NCBI RefSeq assembly: GCF_014654785.1
Contig: NZ_BNBD01000002.1
Location: forward strand, 434,001 to 498,000
Origin: Streptomyces mashuensis
Lineage (GTDB): Bacteria > Actinomycetota > Actinomycetes > Streptomycetales > Streptomycetaceae
Reading direction: 5' to 3'
DNA: 64,000 bases
This document shows positions 46,880 to 55,792 of the stretch, piece after piece. The position numbers and the translations under genes were made by a program. How positions within the stretch are numbered: the first letter of the stretch is position 1; the number at the start of each line of letters is the position of its first letter. The notes beneath the pieces were generated by a model. The model had not been told where the DNA came from, did no database searches, and worked only from the letters and a program-made list of their open reading frames with translations.

Positions 46880-48010
46880 TCACCCGCCCGAGGTGTCCAA
46901 TTCAGCCTCTTCGCCCACGATTGCGCAGTCGTACGGGTCGTTCAGCCAGCCGTCCGGGAGCACCACCTTGTTGCGCCCGGAGGTCCGGCCGCGGGGCCCG
47001 TCGGCGTGCGCGGGCCAGGGCTGGTCCAAGTCCAGTTCGCTCAGAAGAGCGCCCAGCTCCTCCAGGGACGAGGCCACCGCGAGCTTCTTCCGGAGCTCGG
47101 AGCCGACCGAGAAGCCCTTGGTGTACCAGGCCACGTGCTTGCGGAAGTCGATGACGCCGCGCGCCTCGTCCTCCAGCCACTCCCCCAGCAGCTGTGCGTG
47201 GCGCAGCATCACGCGGGCCACCTCGCGGAGGGTGGGCTGCGCGTACGTACCGTCGCCGCCCTCCTCGAAGGCGGCGACCAGGTCGCCGAAGAGCCAGGGC
47301 CGGCCCAGGCAGCCGCGGCCGACGACCACGCCGTCGCAGCCGGTCTCGCGCATCATCCGCACCGCGTCCGCCGCGGACCAGATGTCGCCGTTGCCCAGCA
47401 CCGGGATCTCCGGCACGGCCTCCTTCAGCCGGGCGATGGCCTCCCAGTCGGCGGTGCCGCCGTAGTGCTGGGCGGCGGTGCGGCCGTGCAGGGCGATCGC
47501 GGTGACGCCCTCCTCGACGGCGATGCGCCCGGCGTCCAGGTAGGTGAGGTGGTCGTCGTCGATGCCCTTGCGCATCTTCATGGTCACCGGCAGGGCACCG
47601 GCGTTCCCCACGGCCTGGCGCAGGATCGAGCGCAGCAGGTTCCGCTTGTAGGGCAGGGCGGAGCCGCCGCCCTTGCGGGTCACCTTGGGGACGGGGCAGC
47701 CGAAGTTGAGGTCGATGTGGTCGGCGAGATCCTCGTCGACGATCATCCGCACGGCCTTGCCCACGGTCACCGGGTCGACGCCGTACAGCTGGATCGAGCG
47801 CGGCTTCTCGGAGCCGTCGAAGTGGATCAGCCGCATGGTCTTGGCGTCCCGCTCGACCAGCGCACGGGTGGTGATCATCTCGCTGACGAACAGTCCCTTG
47901 CCGCCGGAGAACTCACGGCAGAGCGTGCGGAAGGGCGCGTTGGTGATGCCCGCCATCGGGGCCAGGACCACCGGCGGCTGCACGGAGTGGGGACCGATCT
48001 GGAGCGTCAT
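46880..48010 (-). CDS. dusB: tRNA-dihydrouridine synthase, DusB type
   Basis: A 376-residue FMN enzyme that reduces uridine to dihydrouridine in tRNA D-loops using NADPH. It shows VLAPMAGITNAPFRTLCREF, the FMN-barrel motif IDLNFGCPVPKVTRKGGGSA with the catalytic Cys, HGRTAAQHYGGTADW and GNGDIWSAADA, and VVVGRGCLGRPW for FMN phosphate. GAGGCAG precedes ATG 48010. It is followed by the hairpin at 46734 and precedes ppdK on the same strand with a large gap. Confidence 0.93.
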   Translation of the reverse strand: MTLQIGPHSVQPPVVLAPMAGITNAPFRTLCREFSGGKGLFVSEMITTRALVERDAKTMRLIHFDGSEKPRSIQLYGVDPVTVGKAVRMIVDEDLADHIDLNFGCPVPKVTRKGGGSALPYKRNLLRSILRQAVGNAGALPVTMKMRKGIDDDHLTYLDAGRIAVEEGVTAIALHGRTAAQHYGGTADWEAIARLKEAVPEIPVLGNGDIWSAADAVRMMRETGCDGVVVGRGCLGRPWLFGDLVAAFEEGGDGTYAQPTLREVARVMLRHAQLLGEWLEDEARGVIDFRKHVAWYTKGFSVGSELRKKLAVASSLEELGALLSELDLDQPWPAHADGPRGRTSGRNKVVLPDGWLNDPYDCAIVGEEAELDTSGG

Positions 48011-48105
48011 GGAGGAGCTGCCTCGCGTCGGGGAGTGGGGCGGTCGGGGGTGGGGGCCGCCGCGGGGGCGGACCCTCCATTGTCCCTCATACGGCGGAGG
48101 TCTCC

Positions 48106-49014
48106 TCATACGGCAGGGGCGGCCGCGGCCTCCTGGGGCGCCCCCTGTGCCAGGGCCCAGGCGTGCAGGCGGTGCAGGCGCTCGCGGGTGTCCTGGTCGG
48201 CGGGGGTGAAGGTGACCAGGCGGGCGCCGGGGGCGGGGCCGGTCCACAGGCTGTTGTGCGTGAGGTTCAGCCGGCCGGCCACGGGGTGCTGGAGGATCGC
48301 GTCCTTCCGGTCGTCGACGGGGACCACCTCGTGCCGCGCCCAGATCTCGGCGAACTCCGGCGACGCGTCCAGCAGCCGCTTGAGCAGGCACTTCCAGGCC
48401 GGCTCGGCGATGTGCTCGGCCATCGAGGCCCGGAACTTGGCGACCAGGGCGCGCCGGGCCTCGGCGCCGTTGAGGTGGCCGGCCCGCCACTCGGCGTTGG
48501 TGAAGTGGAGCCAGAGGCAGTTGCGGTCCTCGGGCGGGAGCGCGTCGAGGTCGACCATCAGGCGCCCGTAGGTGCGGTTGTGGGCGAGGATGTCGTACCG
48601 GGCGTTGTGCACACAGGCGGGCAGGGGCTCCAGCTGCGCCAGCATCTCGCGCAGCCCCGCCGTGACGCAGGAGCTGTCCGAGCCGGGGCGGGGGTCGGCC
48701 GTGCCCGCGAGGGCGAAGAGGTGGGCGCGTTCGCCGCGGTCCAGCAGGAGCGCCCGCGCGACGGCGTCGAGGACCTGCGCCGACACCTGGATGTCGCGGG
48801 CCTGCTCCAGCCACGTGTACCAGGTGACCCCGACCGCGGCGAGCTGGGCGACCTCCTCGCGGCGCAGCCCGGGGGTACGGCGCCGGGGGCCCCGGGGCAG
48901 GCCGGCCTGCTCGGGGGTGATGCGCTCGCGGCGGGAGCGGAGGAAGACGGCCAGTTCACGGCGGCGTACCGCATCCGCCGTACCGGCCGCTACTGCGGCG
49001 GTCTCGATTGCCAT
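48106..49014 (-). CDS. XRE-family regulator with MmyB-like ligand domain
   Basis: A 302-residue regulator. The Cro/C1-type helix-turn-helix is at about 20-85 (LAVFLRSRRERITPEQAGLP, then LRREEVAQLAAVGVTWYTWL, EQARDI). The C-terminal MmyB-like PAS domain (about 105-290: ARYDILAHNRTYGRLMVDLD, ...DRNCLWLHFTNAEWR) binds small hydrophobic ligands in related proteins. Such genes usually sit divergent from an exporter or reductase they control; here that is an MFS pump, with three near-identical palindromes between them. Confidence 0.88.
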   Translation of the reverse strand: MAIETAAVAAGTADAVRRRELAVFLRSRRERITPEQAGLPRGPRRRTPGLRREEVAQLAAVGVTWYTWLEQARDIQVSAQVLDAVARALLLDRGERAHLFALAGTADPRPGSDSSCVTAGLREMLAQLEPLPACVHNARYDILAHNRTYGRLMVDLDALPPEDRNCLWLHFTNAEWRAGHLNGAEARRALVAKFRASMAEHIAEPAWKCLLKRLLDASPEFAEIWARHEVVPVDDRKDAILQHPVAGRLNLTHNSLWTGPAPGARLVTFTPADQDTRERLHRLHAWALAQGAPQEAAAAPAV

Positions 49015-49049
49015 CGCGGTCGTGACCCCCAGGGTGCGGGACGTCGCAG

Positions 49050-49098
49050 CCTGGTGCCAGGTAGCGCTGGTACCAGGATAAGAGGCATCTGGTACCAG
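49050..49098. promoter_or_regulatory. three CTGGTACCAG-type operators
   Basis: Palindromes at 49050-49061 (CCTGGTGCCAGG, one central variant), 49067-49076 and 49089-49098 (both CTGGTACCAG). Their centres are 16 and 22 bp apart. They lie 36-75 bp upstream of the XRE start and 27-75 bp upstream of the MFS start, so one array could control both promoters. Confidence 0.75.
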
Positions 49099-49124
49099 GC
49101 TGCGGGGTCCGCCATCGTCGGACC

Positions 49125-50576
49125 GTGACTGAGACACCCTCCATATCCGGCCGGGCGCCGGCCCCGTCCTCCCTCCCCTCCCCCACCTCTGCTGCCCCGG
49201 CCGCGGGCCCCGTGCTGAGTGCGCTGGGCCTGACGACCCTGCTGACCGGGGCGGCCCTGCCGTTCCTCGACTTCTTCGTCGTCAACGTCGCGCTGCCGAC
49301 CATCGGCCGTGACCTCGACGCCGGCCCGGCCCTGCTGGAGATGGTGGTCGGCGGGTACGGCGTGGCGTACGCGGTGCTGCTGGTGCTCGGCGGGCGACTG
49401 GGCGACATGGTGGGCCGGCGGCGGCTGTTCCTGTGGGGGACGGCGGCGTTCGGTGTGACGTCGGTGGCGTGCGGGCTGGCCCCGGACGCCTGGACGCTGG
49501 TGCTGGCGCGCGTGGCCCAGGGCGCGGCGTCGGCGCTGATGCTGCCGCAGGTGCTGGCGACGATCCAGGCGACGACCGAGGGCCCGCAGCGCGCTCGGGC
49601 ACTCAGCCTGTACAGCGGTACGGCCGGGGTGTCGAGCGCGGTGGGGCAGGTGCTCGGCGGCGTCCTGGTGTCCGTGGACGTGGCGGGCACGGGCTGGCGG
49701 TCGATCTTCCTGATCAACGCGCCGGTGGCGGTGGCGGCGCTGGTGCTGGCGGTGCGCTGTCTGCCGGAGACGCGGTCGGACCGGCCGACGCGGGTGGACG
49801 GGCCGGGCACGGTGCTGCTGTCGCTGTCGCTGATCTCCCTGCTGGTGCCGCTGACCGAGGGCCGGGCGGCGGGCTGGCCGGTGTGGGCGTGGCTGCTGCT
49901 GGCCGTGTTCCCGGTGGCCACGGTGGCGTTCGTACGGGTGGAACGCGCCGGGGAGCGGGCGGGCCGGACGCCGCTGGTGCCGCCGTCGCTGCTGCGGCTG
50001 CGCGGGGTGCGCCGGGGCCTGGCGGTGCTGGTGCCGTTCTCGCTGGGCTGGGGCGGCTTCATGTTCGTCCTGGCGGTGGCGCTCCAGGAGGGGCTGCGGC
50101 TGGGGCCGATGGCGGCGGGCCTGGCGCTGGTGCCGATGTGCGCGACGTTCTTCGCGGGGTCGCTGGCCGGTCCGCGGCTGGTGTCCCGGTTCGGGCACCG
50201 GCGCGTGGTGGTCGCGGGCGCGGTGGTGCAGGGCGTGGGGCTGGCCGGGGTGCTGACGATGTTCTGGGCCGGCTGGAAGGGGCTGGGCCCGCTGGGCCTG
50301 GCGCCGGGCCTGGCCGTGCAGGGCCTGGGCAACGGCCTGCTGATGCCGCAGACGATCCGGCTGGTGCTGGCGGACGTGCCGGTGGCCCAGGCGGGTGTGG
50401 GGACGGGCGTGATGGTGACGACGCAGCAGGCGTGCATGGCGCTGGGCGTGGCCACGCTCGGCTCGCTGTTCCTGTCGCTGGCGCCGGCGGCGGGGATGCG
50501 GGAGGCGCTGGCGGTGACGCTCGGGGTGCAGCTGGTGGCGTCGGTGGTGACGGTGGCGCTGACGCGGCGACTCTGA
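49125..50576 (+). CDS. MFS transporter, DHA2 family
   Basis: A 483-residue efflux-type transporter with about 14 TM helices. LPFLDFFVVNVALPTIGRDL is the TM1 motif and LGGRLGDMVGRRRLFLWG is motif A; GGVLVSVDVAGTGWRSIFLI is motif C-like. GTG 49125 is 110 bp from the divergent XRE regulator. CATCGT lies 6 nt before the GTG, so the transcript is probably leaderless. It is likely induced when the regulator leaves the CTGGTACCAG array. Substrate unknown. Confidence 0.9.
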   Translation: MTETPSISGRAPAPSSLPSPTSAAPAAGPVLSALGLTTLLTGAALPFLDFFVVNVALPTIGRDLDAGPALLEMVVGGYGVAYAVLLVLGGRLGDMVGRRRLFLWGTAAFGVTSVACGLAPDAWTLVLARVAQGAASALMLPQVLATIQATTEGPQRARALSLYSGTAGVSSAVGQVLGGVLVSVDVAGTGWRSIFLINAPVAVAALVLAVRCLPETRSDRPTRVDGPGTVLLSLSLISLLVPLTEGRAAGWPVWAWLLLAVFPVATVAFVRVERAGERAGRTPLVPPSLLRLRGVRRGLAVLVPFSLGWGGFMFVLAVALQEGLRLGPMAAGLALVPMCATFFAGSLAGPRLVSRFGHRRVVVAGAVVQGVGLAGVLTMFWAGWKGLGPLGLAPGLAVQGLGNGLLMPQTIRLVLADVPVAQAGVGTGVMVTTQQACMALGVATLGSLFLSLAPAAGMREALAVTLGVQLVASVVTVALTRRL

Positions 50577-50577
50577 C

Positions 50578-50613
50578 CATGGAATGACAGATATTGAAAT
50601 CTGTCATTCCATG
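50578..50613. promoter_or_regulatory. 15-bp perfect palindrome, TetR operator candidate
   Basis: CATGGAATGACAGAT (50578-50592) and its exact complement (50599-50613) flank a 6-bp centre. It starts 2 bp after the MFS stop. TTGAAA (50594-50599), 17 bp, then GACTCT is a possible promoter running through it toward the reductase gene. It is strikingly A/T-rich for this genome, more like an operator than a terminator, though it could also end the MFS transcript. Confidence 0.65.
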
Positions 50614-50672
50614 TGCGACTCTTCTGGGGCGGGCACAACCGTGCCCGGACCCGTCCCCTCCAGGAGTTCCCC

Positions 50673-51677
50673 GTGCTGCACCGCATCCTCGGCACCACCG
50701 GCCCCCAGGTCTCCGCCCTCGGCCTCGGCTGCATGGGCATGTCCGCCCTCTACGGCGACGCCGACCGCGCGGAGTCGGTCGCCACGATCCACGCCGCCCT
50801 CGACGCGGGCGTCACCTTGCTCGACACCGGCGACTTCTACGGCATGGGCCACAACGAGATGCTCATCGGCGAGGCCCTGCGCACCGCGCCGGCCGCCCAC
50901 CGCGAGAAGGCCCTGACCAGCGTGAAGTTCGGCGCCCTGCGCGACCCGGACGGCAACTGGTCCGGCTACGACGGCCGGCCCGCCGCCGTGAAGAACTTCG
51001 CCGCGTACTCGCTCCAGCGGCTGGGCGTCGACCACATCGACGTCTACCGGATCGCCCGCGTCGACCCGGACGTGCCCATCGAGGAGACCGTCGGCGCGAT
51101 CGCCGAGCTCGTCGAGGCCGGCCACGTCCGCCACATCGGCCTGTCCGAGGTGGGCGCCGACACGATCCGGCGGGCGGCGGCCGTCGCCCCCGTCACGGAC
51201 GTGCAGATCGAGTACTCGCTGATCTCCCGCGGCATCGAGGACCGCATCCTCCCGGCCTGCCGGGAGCTGGGCATCGGCGTCACCGCGTACGGCGTGCTGT
51301 CCCGCGGCCTGATCAGCGGCCACTTCACGCGGGACCGGCAGCTGGCCGCGAACGACTTCCGCGGCCACAGCCCCCGCTTCCAGGGCGAGAACCTCCAGCG
51401 CAACCTGGACCTGGTCGACGCCCTGCGCAAGGTCGCCGACGAGCGCGGCGCGACGGTCGCGCAGACCGCCATCGCCTGGGTCCTCTCGCGCGGCGAGGAC
51501 ATCGTGCCGCTGGTCGGCGCGCGCCGCCGCGACCGGCTGGCCGAGGCGCTCGGCGCGCTGGACGTCACCCTCGGCGCGGCCGACCTCGCCGCGATCGAGG
51601 AGGCGGTGCCGGCGGGCGCCGCGGCCGGCGACCGCTACCCGGCCGAGCAGATGGCACACCTCGACAGCGAGCACTGA
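50673..51677 (+). CDS. aldo/keto reductase with His-to-Ala at the tetrad
   Basis: A 334-residue AKR-fold oxidoreductase. Asp51 and Tyr56 (LLDTGDFYG) and Lys85 (SVKFG) are conserved. The position of the fourth tetrad residue reads VYRIARVD, so His is replaced by Ala128, a change seen in some plant and bacterial AKR groups. NADPH-site residues VGARRRDRL are present. GTG 50673 has CAGGAG upstream. A TetR gene follows 70 bp later and the palindrome 50578-50613 precedes it, so this is a likely self-regulated pair. Confidence 0.88.
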   Translation: MLHRILGTTGPQVSALGLGCMGMSALYGDADRAESVATIHAALDAGVTLLDTGDFYGMGHNEMLIGEALRTAPAAHREKALTSVKFGALRDPDGNWSGYDGRPAAVKNFAAYSLQRLGVDHIDVYRIARVDPDVPIEETVGAIAELVEAGHVRHIGLSEVGADTIRRAAAVAPVTDVQIEYSLISRGIEDRILPACRELGIGVTAYGVLSRGLISGHFTRDRQLAANDFRGHSPRFQGENLQRNLDLVDALRKVADERGATVAQTAIAWVLSRGEDIVPLVGARRRDRLAEALGALDVTLGAADLAAIEEAVPAGAAAGDRYPAEQMAHLDSEH

Positions 51678-51747
51678 GCCGACCGGGTACGGTCCGTACT
51701 GGGCGTCACCCACACGGCGCCCCCGACCCGAAAGGCCCGCCCCGCCG

Positions 51748-52329
51748 ATGCCCGCCGAGACCCTGACCCCCGAGCGCATCCTCGAAGCGACCGAGGAGGT
51801 GCTGCGCCGCTACGGCCCCGCGAAGGCGACGGTCGTCGACGTGGCCCGCGCGCTCGGCGTCAGCCACGGCAGCGTCTACCGCCACTTCGGCAGCAAGGCC
51901 GCACTGCGCGAAGCGGTGACGGACCGCTGGCTCGACCAGTCGCACGCGGAGCTCTCCGCGGTCGCCGCCACGGAGGGCCCGGCGGGCCCCCGCCTCCACG
52001 CCTGGCTCGCGGCCCTCTTCGCGTCGAAGCGCCGCAAGGCGGGCGACGACCCCGAGCTGTTCGCCACGTACATGGTCCTGGCCGGCGAGAACAGCACGAC
52101 GGTGGACCGCCACGTGGAAACGATGATCGGCCAGCTGTCCGGCATCGTGACGGAGGGCGTCGACCGCGGCGAGTTCGCCCCGTGCGACGCGCCGTCGACG
52201 GCACGCGCGATCTGGGACGCGACGGGCCGCTTCCACGACCCGGGGTACGCGGCGGAGTGGTCGACGCCGGGCATCGACGCGGCGTTCGAGGCGGTGTGCG
52301 AGCTGGTACTGCGCGGGTTGAGGCCCTAG
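51748..52329 (+). CDS. TetR family regulator
   Basis: A 193-residue regulator: helix-turn-helix at about 9-55 (RILEATEEVLRRYGPAKATV, then ARALGVSHGSVYRHFGSKAA), C-terminal helical domain with SKRRKAGDDPELFATYMVLA and DRGEFAPCDAPSTARAIWDA, typical of the YdeS/TetR_C group. It is downstream of the aldo/keto reductase and probably binds the palindrome at 50578-50613. GAAAGG precedes the ATG. Confidence 0.9.
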   Translation: MPAETLTPERILEATEEVLRRYGPAKATVVDVARALGVSHGSVYRHFGSKAALREAVTDRWLDQSHAELSAVAATEGPAGPRLHAWLAALFASKRRKAGDDPELFATYMVLAGENSTTVDRHVETMIGQLSGIVTEGVDRGEFAPCDAPSTARAIWDATGRFHDPGYAAEWSTPGIDAAFEAVCELVLRGLRP

Positions 52330-52396
52330 GGCCACGGCTTGTGACCCGGAACAGGCCGACGAGGCACTGCCGGTGGGCCACCACGCACCTGAAACG

Positions 52397-52439
52397 CCGA
52401 GGCCCCCGGCTCCCGCTGAGCGGGGGCCGGGGGCCTCGG
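52397..52439. terminator. bidirectional hairpin terminator
   Basis: A 14-bp perfect stem (52397-52410 with 52426-52439) extends by CCCGC-TGA-GCGGG inside. It separates the convergent tetR (ends 52329) and glyS (ends 52453). Confidence 0.82.
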
Positions 52440-52452
52440 GTACGGACAGGCG

Positions 52453-53835
52453 TCAGCAGCCCACCAGGCGGGACGCCAGGTAGCCCTCGATCTGGTCGAG
52501 GGAGACGCGCTCCTGCTTCATCGTGTCGCGCTCGCGCACCGTCACCGCGTTGTCCTCGAGCGTGTCGAAGTCCACCGTGACGCAGAACGGCGTGCCGATC
52601 TCGTCCTGGCGGCGGTAGCGGCGGCCGATCGCACCGGCGTCGTCGAACTCGATGTTCCAGTTCTGCCGCAGCGCCTGGGCCAGGCCCTTCGCCTTCGGGG
52701 ACAGCTCCGGGTTGCGGGAGAGCGGGAGGACCGCGACCTTCACCGGGGCCAGGCGGTGGTCGAGGCGCAGCACCGTGCGCTTCTCCAGCTTGCCCTTGGC
52801 GTTCGGGGCCTCGTCCTCGACGTAGGCGTCGAGGAGGAAGGCGAGCATCGTGCGGCCGACGCCGGCCGCGGGCTCGATGACGTAGGGGGTCCAGCGCTCG
52901 CCGGCCTCCTGGTCGAAGTACGACAGGTCCTGGCCGGAGGCCTTGGAGTGGGCGCCGAGGTCGTAGTCGGTGCGGTTGGCGACGCCCTCGAGCTCGCCCC
53001 ACTCGTTGCCGCCGAACTGGAAGCGGTACTCGATGTCAGCGGTGCGCTTGGAGTAGTGGGAGAGCTTCTCCTTGGGGTGCTCGTACCACCGCATGTTCTC
53101 CTCGCGGAGGCCCAGGCCGGTGTACCAGTTCCAGCGCTGCTCCATCCAGTATTCCTGCCACTGCTCGTCCTCGCCCGGCTTGACGAAGAACTCCATCTCC
53201 ATCTGCTCGAACTCGCGGGTGCGGAAGATGAAGTTGCCGGGCGTGATCTCGTTGCGGAAGGACTTGCCCATCTGGGCGATGCCGAACGGCGGCTTCTTCC
53301 GGGAGGTCTGCTGGACCTGGGCGAAGTTGGTGAAGATGCCCTGGGCGGTCTCGGGGCGCAGGTAGGCGACCGAGCCGGTGTCCTGGGTGGGGCCGAGGTG
53401 CGTGGAGAGCAGGCCGGAGAACTGCTTGGGCTCGGTGAACTGGCCCTTGTTGCCGCAGTTGGGGCAGTTGACGTCGGCCAGGCCGTTCTCGGGGAGGCGG
53501 CCGTGCTTGGCCTCGTACGCCTCTTCCAGGTGGTCGGCGCGGAAGCGCTTGTGGCAGGAGGTGCACTCGGTCAGCGGGTCGGTGAAGGTGGCCACGTGAC
53601 CGGACGCGACCCACACCTCGGAGGCCAGGATCACCGACGAGTCGATGCCGACGACGTCCTCGCGGGAGGTGACCATGTAGCGCCACCACTGGCGCTTGAT
53701 GTTCTCCTTGAGCTCGACGCCGAGCGGCCCGTAATCCCAGGCGGCGCGCTGGCCGCCGTAGATCTCACTGCACGGATAGACGAAGCCACGGCGCTTGCTC
53801 AGGCTGACGATGGTGTCGATCTTGTCGGCGGCCAC
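52453..53835 (-). CDS. glyS: glycyl-tRNA synthetase, homodimeric class II
   Basis: A 460-residue alpha2-type enzyme charging tRNA-Gly. Class II motif 2 is [20 protein letters not shown] and motif 3 is [18 protein letters not shown]; the C-terminal anticodon-binding domain (about 345-460) starts near [18 protein letters not shown]. An insertion with two Cys pairs (CTSCHKRF and CPNCGNKG) is a zinc-ribbon feature of bacterial alpha2 GlyRS. It is divergent from the zinc-uptake operon, though no shared promoter is needed. Confidence 0.96.
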   Translation of the reverse strand: MAADKIDTIVSLSKRRGFVYPCSEIYGGQRAAWDYGPLGVELKENIKRQWWRYMVTSREDVVGIDSSVILASEVWVASGHVATFTDPLTECTSCHKRFRADHLEEAYEAKHGRLPENGLADVNCPNCGNKGQFTEPKQFSGLLSTHLGPTQDTGSVAYLRPETAQGIFTNFAQVQQTSRKKPPFGIAQMGKSFRNEITPGNFIFRTREFEQMEMEFFVKPGEDEQWQEYWMEQRWNWYTGLGLREENMRWYEHPKEKLSHYSKRTADIEYRFQFGGNEWGELEGVANRTDYDLGAHSKASGQDLSYFDQEAGERWTPYVIEPAAGVGRTMLAFLLDAYVEDEAPNAKGKLEKRTVLRLDHRLAPVKVAVLPLSRNPELSPKAKGLAQALRQNWNIEFDDAGAIGRRYRRQDEIGTPFCVTVDFDTLEDNAVTVRERDTMKQERVSLDQIEGYLASRLVGC

Positions 53836-53962
53836 GGTGCTCTCTTCATTGCGACGACGAACAGCGAATGATTCAGGTTACCGGCGCTCCACCCCCTCTC
53901 ATCAAATCGGCTCTGGCCTTGGCTTGACCCGGCCCTCGCGCGAGGGGCGGCACGGCCTGTTG

Positions 53963-54002
53963 TTGACAATCGTTTCCACTTTTGTTGAAAATGAGTGTCA
54001 TG
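53963..54002 (+). promoter_or_regulatory. znuA promoter overlapped by a Zur-box candidate
   Basis: TTGACA (53963-53968), an 18-bp spacer and GAAAAT (53987-53992) put the transcript start at about 54000, the ATG, so the mRNA is probably leaderless. TGAAAAT-G-AGTGTCA (53986-54000) is a 7-1-7 imperfect dyad resembling Streptomyces Zur boxes and covers the -10 element, as expected for repression by zinc-loaded Zur. Confidence 0.65.
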
Positions 54003-54986
54003 AACGTACGAGCGAACCGCACCCGCCGCCGAATACCCACCGTCGCCGTCCTCCTTGTGACGGCGCTCGGCGCGGCCACGCTCTCCGCCTGCTCGGCCGT
54101 CGGCTCCGACGGCCGGACGAAGGACGGAAAGCTGCAGGTCATCGCGTCGTTCTACCCGATGGAGTTCCTGGCGCAGCAGATCGGCGGCGAGCACGTCGCC
54201 GTGACGGGGCTGACCAAGCCCGGCACCGAGCCGCACGACCTGGAGCTCACCCCGAAGCAGACCGGCTCCCTCGCGGACGCGGGCGCGATCGTCTACCTCA
54301 AGGGCCTCCAGCCCGCCGTCGACGAGGCCGTCGAGCAGTCCGGAAACAAGCACGTCGCCGACGCCGCGTCCTTCACGCACCTGGAGCGGCACGGCACCGA
54401 GGTCGACGGCCACGACGAACACGGCCACGACCACGGCGCGGAGAGCAGCGACGAGCACGGCAACGGCCGCGACCCCCACATCTGGCTCGACCCCGTCCGG
54501 TACGCGCAGGCCGCCAAGGGCGTCTCCAAGGTCCTCGCCGGCGCCGACCCGGAGCACCGCGCCGACTACGAGAAGAACACCGCCGCGCTGGTGAAGAAGC
54601 TCGACGCGCTGAACGCAAAGTTCGCCGCGGGCCTGAAGAACCGGGCCTCCGACACCTTCGTCACCACGCACGCCGCCTTCGGCTACCTCGCCGAGCGCTA
54701 CGGCCTCGAGCAGGAGGCCATCGCCGGCCTCGACCCCGAGGCCGAGCCCACCGCGGCCCGGATGAAGGACCTCCAGAAGATCGCCCGCGAGCACCACGTC
54801 GGCACGGTCTTCTACGAGACCATCGCCAGCCCCCGCACGGCCCGGACCCTGGCCGAGGACCTCCACCTGAGGACGGACGTGCTGGACCCGCTGGAGGGCA
54901 TCGGCGAGCAGTCCCGCGGCCACGACTACTTCGAGGTCATGGAGTCCAACCTCACCGCCCTCCAGAAGGCGCTGGGAACCAAGTGA
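54000..54986 (+). CDS. znuA: zinc ABC transporter substrate-binding lipoprotein
   Basis: A 328-residue cluster 9 solute-binding protein that captures Zn2+ outside the membrane. Signal peptide and lipobox TLSA-C31. Metal ligands: EPHDLELTP (His), DPHIWLDP (His), THAAFGY (His) and the late Asp/Glu; a His-rich loop (ERHGTEVDGHDEHGHDHGAE) marks zinc rather than manganese transporters. ATG 54000 fits the leaderless promoter; ATG 53991 is the alternative. It is first of znuACB, with a downstream zur. Confidence 0.94.
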   Translation: MNVRANRTRRRIPTVAVLLVTALGAATLSACSAVGSDGRTKDGKLQVIASFYPMEFLAQQIGGEHVAVTGLTKPGTEPHDLELTPKQTGSLADAGAIVYLKGLQPAVDEAVEQSGNKHVADAASFTHLERHGTEVDGHDEHGHDHGAESSDEHGNGRDPHIWLDPVRYAQAAKGVSKVLAGADPEHRADYEKNTAALVKKLDALNAKFAAGLKNRASDTFVTTHAAFGYLAERYGLEQEAIAGLDPEAEPTAARMKDLQKIAREHHVGTVFYETIASPRTARTLAEDLHLRTDVLDPLEGIGEQSRGHDYFEVMESNLTALQKALGTK

Positions 54987-55024
54987 ACCGCCGAGCCAAC
55001 CCCCACGAGCACCAGGAGGCAGTC

Positions 55025-55792
55025 ATGGAGCAGCCCGTCATAGCGGTGCGCGGGGCCACGGCCTCGCTGGGGTCGCGCCCCGTCCTGCGCGGCATCGACC
55101 TGACCGTGGGCCGCGGCGAGGTCGTGGCCCTGCTCGGCGCCAACGGCTCGGGCAAGTCCACCGCCGTCCGCGCCATCGTCGGCCAGGTGCCGCTCACCGG
55201 CGGCGAGCTGGAGCTGTTCGGCACGCCGCGGCGCCGCTTCCGCGACTGGAAGCGCGTCGGCTACGTGCCGCAGCGCACCACGGCCGCCGGCGGCGTGCCC
55301 GCCACCGTGCGCGAGGTCGTGCTCTCCGGCCGGCTGGCCCGGACGAAGCTGGGCCCGGCCCGCCGGGCCGACCGCGAGGCCGTGGTGCGCGCCCTGGAGC
55401 TGGTGGGCATGGCCGACCGCGCGGGCGACCCGGTGGCCGCCCTCTCCGGCGGCCAGCACCAGCGGGTGCTGATCGCCCGCGCGCTGGCCGGCGAACCGGA
55501 GTTGCTGATCATGGACGAGCCCATGGCGGGCGTCGACCTGGCCAGCCAGGAAGTGCTGGCGGAGGCGCTGCGCGACCAGGTGGAGCGCGGCGCCAGCGTG
55601 CTGCTGGTGCTGCACGAGCTGGGCCCGCTGGAGCCGCTCATCGACCGGGCCGTGGTGCTGCGCGACGGCTGTGTGGTCCACGACGGCGCCCCGCCGCGCG
55701 CCGTGGGCCAGCACGCGCTGCCCGGCCACGACCACGTACACCCGCACGCCGACCCGGCGGCGGAACCGATCCGGACGGGACTGCTGAGCTGA
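55025..55792 (+). CDS. znuC: zinc ABC transporter ATP-binding protein
   Basis: A 255-residue ATPase. Walker A GANGSGKST, signature LSGGQHQR, Walker B ELLIMDEPMAGVD, then the H-loop LVLHELG. A His-rich C-terminus (GQHALPGHDHVHPHAD) is shared with other zinc-uptake ATPases. AGGAGGCAG precedes the ATG. It lies 38 bp after znuA and its stop overlaps the znuB start by one base. Confidence 0.95.
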   Translation: MEQPVIAVRGATASLGSRPVLRGIDLTVGRGEVVALLGANGSGKSTAVRAIVGQVPLTGGELELFGTPRRRFRDWKRVGYVPQRTTAAGGVPATVREVVLSGRLARTKLGPARRADREAVVRALELVGMADRAGDPVAALSGGQHQRVLIARALAGEPELLIMDEPMAGVDLASQEVLAEALRDQVERGASVLLVLHELGPLEPLIDRAVVLRDGCVVHDGAPPRAVGQHALPGHDHVHPHADPAAEPIRTGLLS

